This document shows positions 9,754-12,173 of a DNA stretch of 12,173 nucleotides, piece by piece; the first letter of the stretch is position 1, and every line of letters starts with the position of its first letter. The DNA comes from Podochytrium sp. JEL0797 (Eukaryota > Chytridiomycota > Chytridiomycetes > Chytridiales > Chytriomycetaceae), in contig JADGJG010000818.1 in the NCBI GenBank assembly GCA_027596195.1, positions 1 to 12,173 on the forward strand, read 5' to 3'. Made by a program: the position numbers and the translations under genes. The notes below the pieces were generated by a model that did not search any database, was not told the DNA's origin, and saw nothing but the letters and a program-made list of their open reading frames with translations.

Positions 9754-10239
9754 ATGGGCTGTGGGGGTGTTGAAAAAGCAGAAGAAGCAAGGAGGAAAGC
9801 ACGCTACCAAAAAGGGTAGCGACGACGAGGATGATGACCGGAACGACAAGAAGGGTCACTCGCGGTCTGAATCGGCAAAGAAGGACGACAAGCACAAATC
9901 GAAACACTATAATTCCGACGCGTCCGACGCGAAAACCAAGACTGGCCCGAGCAGCGAGGAATCTCTTGTCGAGGAAAATAAGGAGAGACGTCATTCCAAG
10001 AGTCGCAGTGCTAGAGATGATGATGGTGAGTTGCTTTTGGGTTCTTTTTGAAATGGAGCTAACTTTTGAAATCAGCTGGTTCTGGCTCGGGTCTCAACCC
10101 GCGAAAATCATTAAATGGCGGAGAAGGGCACTATGGCTTGTCGTCACCTCGAGCAAAAAGCCCCTCATTCAGTACGTTGACCGCCCATTTTTTGATCCTT
10201 TTCCAACGCTCCTCTTTTGCCCTTGTTTGTGGCGCATAA
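9754..10239 (+). CDS. Lys/Asp/Ser-rich disordered protein, unrecognised (start frame broken, or exons of VPS26)
   Basis: A reading frame rich in Lys, Asp, Glu and Ser runs from about 9764 to 10025. It splices cleanly through a 50-bp intron (GTGAGT at 10026, ATCAG ending 10075) into a Gly/Ser/Arg segment ending ...SPRAKSPSF. Without further splicing it reaches TAA at 10237-10239. The frame has no ATG of its own. The ATG at 9754 reads MGC and then meets a run of five G (9763-9767); with one G fewer it would enter the Lys-rich frame, giving an MGCG...KK start like an N-myristoylation/palmitoylation signal. So either this is a small gene with a base-count error or frameshift, or it starts elsewhere, or its exons belong to VPS26. 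I do not recognise the protein, and the predicted disorder gives no function. Confidence 0.4.
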
Positions 10240-10265
10240 TTCTCCAACGGTGTTCCTTGCGGAGG

Positions 10266-10277
10266 GGGTTCGAACCC
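10266..10277. promoter_or_regulatory. 12-bp perfect palindrome GGGTTCGAACCC
   Basis: A perfect palindrome 25 bp before the proposed VPS26 ATG. It contains GTTCGAACC, which matches the B-box of RNA polymerase III promoters on both strands. No tRNA cloverleaf surrounds it. It may be a TFIIIC site, a dimeric factor site, or chance. Confidence 0.35.
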
Positions 10278-10301
10278 AAAAATCTCTGCCAAAAAAAATC
10301 A

Positions 10302-12132
10302 ATGGTTTGTGCCGCCTTGCTGGTTCGGTTGCAAACACGCCCCTGACATTGCTTTGTTTATGACAGAGTTCCCTCTTTGGCCTCGGCACATTTGCCGATG
10401 TTGAGGTTGTGTTTTCAGGCGAGGCTGAGCGCAAGGTGGTTGAGACGCGGGCGCCGGGCTCCTCCTCGCAGGACAAGGATGGGAAGGACAAGGACGTGGC
10501 CAAGGAGAAGCAGCGGCTGCGTCTTCCGCTGTACTTTGACTCGGAGCCAGTGGCCGGGAAGGTATCGTGTCCCATGTTTATTCATTATTCATCCTCACTC
10601 GCTTCCAGGTCCTCGTCAGAGTCAAGGATGCAAAGAAACTCGACCACCAAGGCATCAAGATTGAGTTTGTCGGCGCCATTGGTGCGTTTCTCGCCTCACC
10701 ACCCCACCTCGTCAAAACCTCGTAACACCCCTCTCCCCCTCTAGAACTCTTCAACGAAAAAGGCCCCCAAACCGAATTCGTCTCCCTCTCCCAAGAACTC
10801 GCTGCCCCCGGCGAACTCCGCACCTCCGGCACCTTTGACTTTGAATTCAAATCCGTCGAAAAACAGTTCGAATCCTATCTCGGCATCAACGTCAAACTGC
10901 GGTACTTTGTGCGTGTGACCATTGCGAGAAGGATTTCGGATATCGTGAAGGAGAGGGATCTGTGGGTGTATAGTTATCGTGTGCCGCCTGATGTGAATAA
11001 TTCGATCAAGATGGAGGTTGGGATTGAGGATGCGTTGCATATTGAGTTTGAGTATAATAAGTCCAAGTTGAGTGTGGTTTCTTTTTGGTTCCTTTTTGTT
11101 TCGGGTTTTGGCTGGGTTACCTGCGAAGGGAGCGAAGCGAAGCGAGTGGGGGTTCTGAGTGTGCCAGGCGGCGTGCGCGGAGCGAGAATGCGCACAATCT
11201 CATTGGAAAGGAAAGGAGGTGAAGCGGCGAAGAGTTCACGCGCGAAAGGGGGGGGGGGGGGGGGGGGGTGGGGGGGGGGGGGGGGTGGGGGGGGGGGCTG
11301 GGGGGCGGGGTGGGGGGGGGGGGGGGGGGTGGGGGGGGCGGGCGGGGTGGCGGTGGCGGGCCCCCCCCGGCGCGCAACAGGCCCCCCCCCCCCCCCCCAC
11401 TCCCATTTTCGCGCGGTTGTTGTTTTCTCCCCCCCCCCCCCCCCCCCCCAAATCACACTCACTCTCACACTCTCACAAAACCACCAGGTACCACCTCCGC
11501 GACGTGATTGTCGGCAAAATCTACTTTCTCCTCGTTCGCATCAAAATCAAACACATGGAGCTCAGCATCATTCGCCGCGAAACCACGGGCGTTCCCCCGA
11601 ATCAGTACAATGAGAGTGAAACGATTACAAAGTTTGAGATTATGGATGGAGCGCCTGTGAGAGGTGAATACTTGGCGTGTTTTTTTCTTCTCGGTTTTTG
11701 GTTTTGGGTGGTTCGGGTTTTGTCACACATCCCTTCACTCCCCCTCACCATCCCTTCCTCCTTGTGGTGTCATTCTGTGAGGGTTGTGCAAACACTCATT
11801 TCTGTTTTTGTTTAACAGGCGAAACGATCCCCATCCGACTGTTCCTGAGCGGCTTCGAATTAACCCCCACCTACCGCGACGTGAACAAGAAATTCTCCAC
11901 ACGGTATTACTTGAACCTCGTGCTCGTGGATGAAGAGAACCGCAGATATTTCAAGCAGCAGGAGGTGTGGCGGCCCGCTCTTTTTTTTTGTATCTTGTTG
12001 TTTTTTTGGTGTGTGCTAAAGAGTGCTTCTTTTTTTGTGTTAGATTACGATTTTCAGGATCAAGGATGATGGGGAGGAGTATCAACAGATTGCTGGGGGT
12101 GCGAGTTCGGCGGGGTTGAGTACGTTTTCAAG
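10302..12132 (+). CDS. VPS26: VPS26, retromer arrestin-fold subunit (3' end outside window)
   Basis: Exons are 10302-10304 (ATG only), 10367-10561, 10609-10681, 10745-11066, 11488-11663, 11819-11964 and 12044-12132, about 334 residues so far. VPS26 binds VPS35 in the retromer coat on endosomes and helps recycle membrane cargo. Family blocks in order: LDHQGIKIEFVGAIELF, FVSLSQELAAPGEL, GINVKLRYFVRVTI, SIKMEVGIEDALHIEFEYNK, YHLRDVIVGKIYFLLVRIKI, RRETTGVPPNQYNESET, FEIMDGAPVRGE, IPIRLFLSGFELTPT, RYYLNLVLVDEENRRYFKQQ. The LAAPGEL and PNQYNESET forms are like fungal VPS26. The start is uncertain. An ATG at 10302 followed at once by a 62-bp intron gives MSSLFG, the usual VPS26 start, and has an A-rich leader. 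Alternatively, exons from 9764-10170 splice in through GTTGAC (10177) and the acceptor ending at 10368. A Gly/Asp-rich insert (SSSQDKDGKDKD) sits near residue 30. The gene continues past a GTGAGA donor at 12133. Confidence 0.93.
11067..11487 (+). other. 421-bp VPS26 intron with G-tracts, C-tracts and inverted repeat
   Basis: This is the longest intron in the window. It begins GTTGAG and ends ACCACCAG, and removing it restores NKSKYHLRDV exactly. The first 170 bp are ordinary, with a GCGAA-rich stretch at about 11126-11145 (GGGAGCGAAGCGAAGCGAG). A G-tract region then spans 11248-11360, and C-tracts lie at 11361-11368, 11382-11398 and 11429-11449. Arms CGCGCGAAA (11239-11247) and TTTCGCGCG (11407-11415) are exact reverse complements. 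Confidence 0.9.
11248..11449. repeat. Poly-G / poly-C tract region
   Basis: It opens with 21 consecutive G, then further G-runs broken by single T or C bases up to 11360, then C-runs of 8, 17 and 21. The sense strand could form G-quadruplexes, and the G and C parts could pair with each other. Run lengths in such sequence are unreliable in any assembly. Confidence 0.9.
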
Positions 12133-12173
12133 GTGAGACAAATTGGAGGGGGGGGGGGGGGGGGGGGGGAGTA
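12133..12173 (+). other. Start of the next VPS26 intron, with a 22-base G-tract
   Basis: The donor GTGAGA at 12133 follows a phase-2 exon end. The intron then holds 22 consecutive G at 12148-12169 and runs out of the window. Confidence 0.8.

Noticed and set aside
10171..10239. The tail of the Lys-rich frame after SPSF as real protein.
   Set aside because: It is T-rich and hydrophobic, unlike the charged sequence before it, and looks more like intron or 3' UTR. The stop at 10237 is kept only as the outer limit of the model.
10230..10290. Possible tRNA gene around GGTTCGAACC.
   Set aside because: The T-stem does not pair on the + strand beyond two bases, the A-box spacing is wrong, and I could build no acceptor stem on either strand.
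11117..11815. Long open frames coding Gly-rich or Pro-rich proteins on both strands.
   Set aside because: They are produced by the poly-G and poly-C tracts inside the VPS26 intron; homopolymers cannot contain stop codons.
1..12173. A mobile element, viral insertion or defence-type gene cluster.
   Set aside because: No transposase, reverse transcriptase, integrase, capsid or long terminal repeat sequence was seen, and the genes are spliced cellular genes of unrelated function.

Overview
This is nuclear DNA of an intron-rich, compact eukaryote, most probably a flagellated (zoosporic, chytrid-like) fungus. Visible evidence: about 30 short GT-AG introns, most 47-83 bp; gaps between genes as small as 82 and 89 bp; a fungal-style VPS26 and a fungal-style CaM kinase; and a gene resembling the ciliary protein TBC1D32/Broad-minded, which non-flagellated organisms would not be expected to keep. 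The taxonomic call is an inference.

Layout, left to right. (1) 30-1751, +: C-terminal 454 residues of a TBC1D32/Broad-minded-like protein, six exons visible, 5' end outside the window. (2) 1834-3250, -: complete Ca2+/calmodulin-dependent protein kinase of the CaMKI/CMK class, 361 aa, six exons, convergent with gene 1. (3) 3340-6280, -: ankyrin-repeat protein of about 900 aa with an N-terminal hydrophobic anchor, five exons. (4) 6281-6604: 324 bp without a gene, holding simple repeats. (5) 6605-9648, -: complete CPSF73/Ysh1, the pre-mRNA 3'-end endonuclease, 787 aa, ten exons, all catalytic motifs present. (6) 9649-9753: short divergent promoter region. (7) 9754-10239, +: a Lys/Asp/Ser-rich disordered protein, either a small separate gene with a one-base frame problem or an N-terminal extension of gene 8. 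(8) 10302 to beyond 12132, +: retromer subunit VPS26, with a 421-bp intron full of poly-G and poly-C; its 3' end lies outside the window.

The genes are unrelated housekeeping or signalling genes (ciliary Rab-GAP-like protein, calcium kinase, membrane ankyrin protein, mRNA 3'-end cleavage, endosomal sorting). I see no operon-like or defence-type system. The most unusual signal is compositional: most longer exons on both strands begin with C-ending codons and finish with G/T-ending codons, and the pattern resets at each intron. The long VPS26 intron shows the opposite polarity (G-tracts first, C-tracts last).
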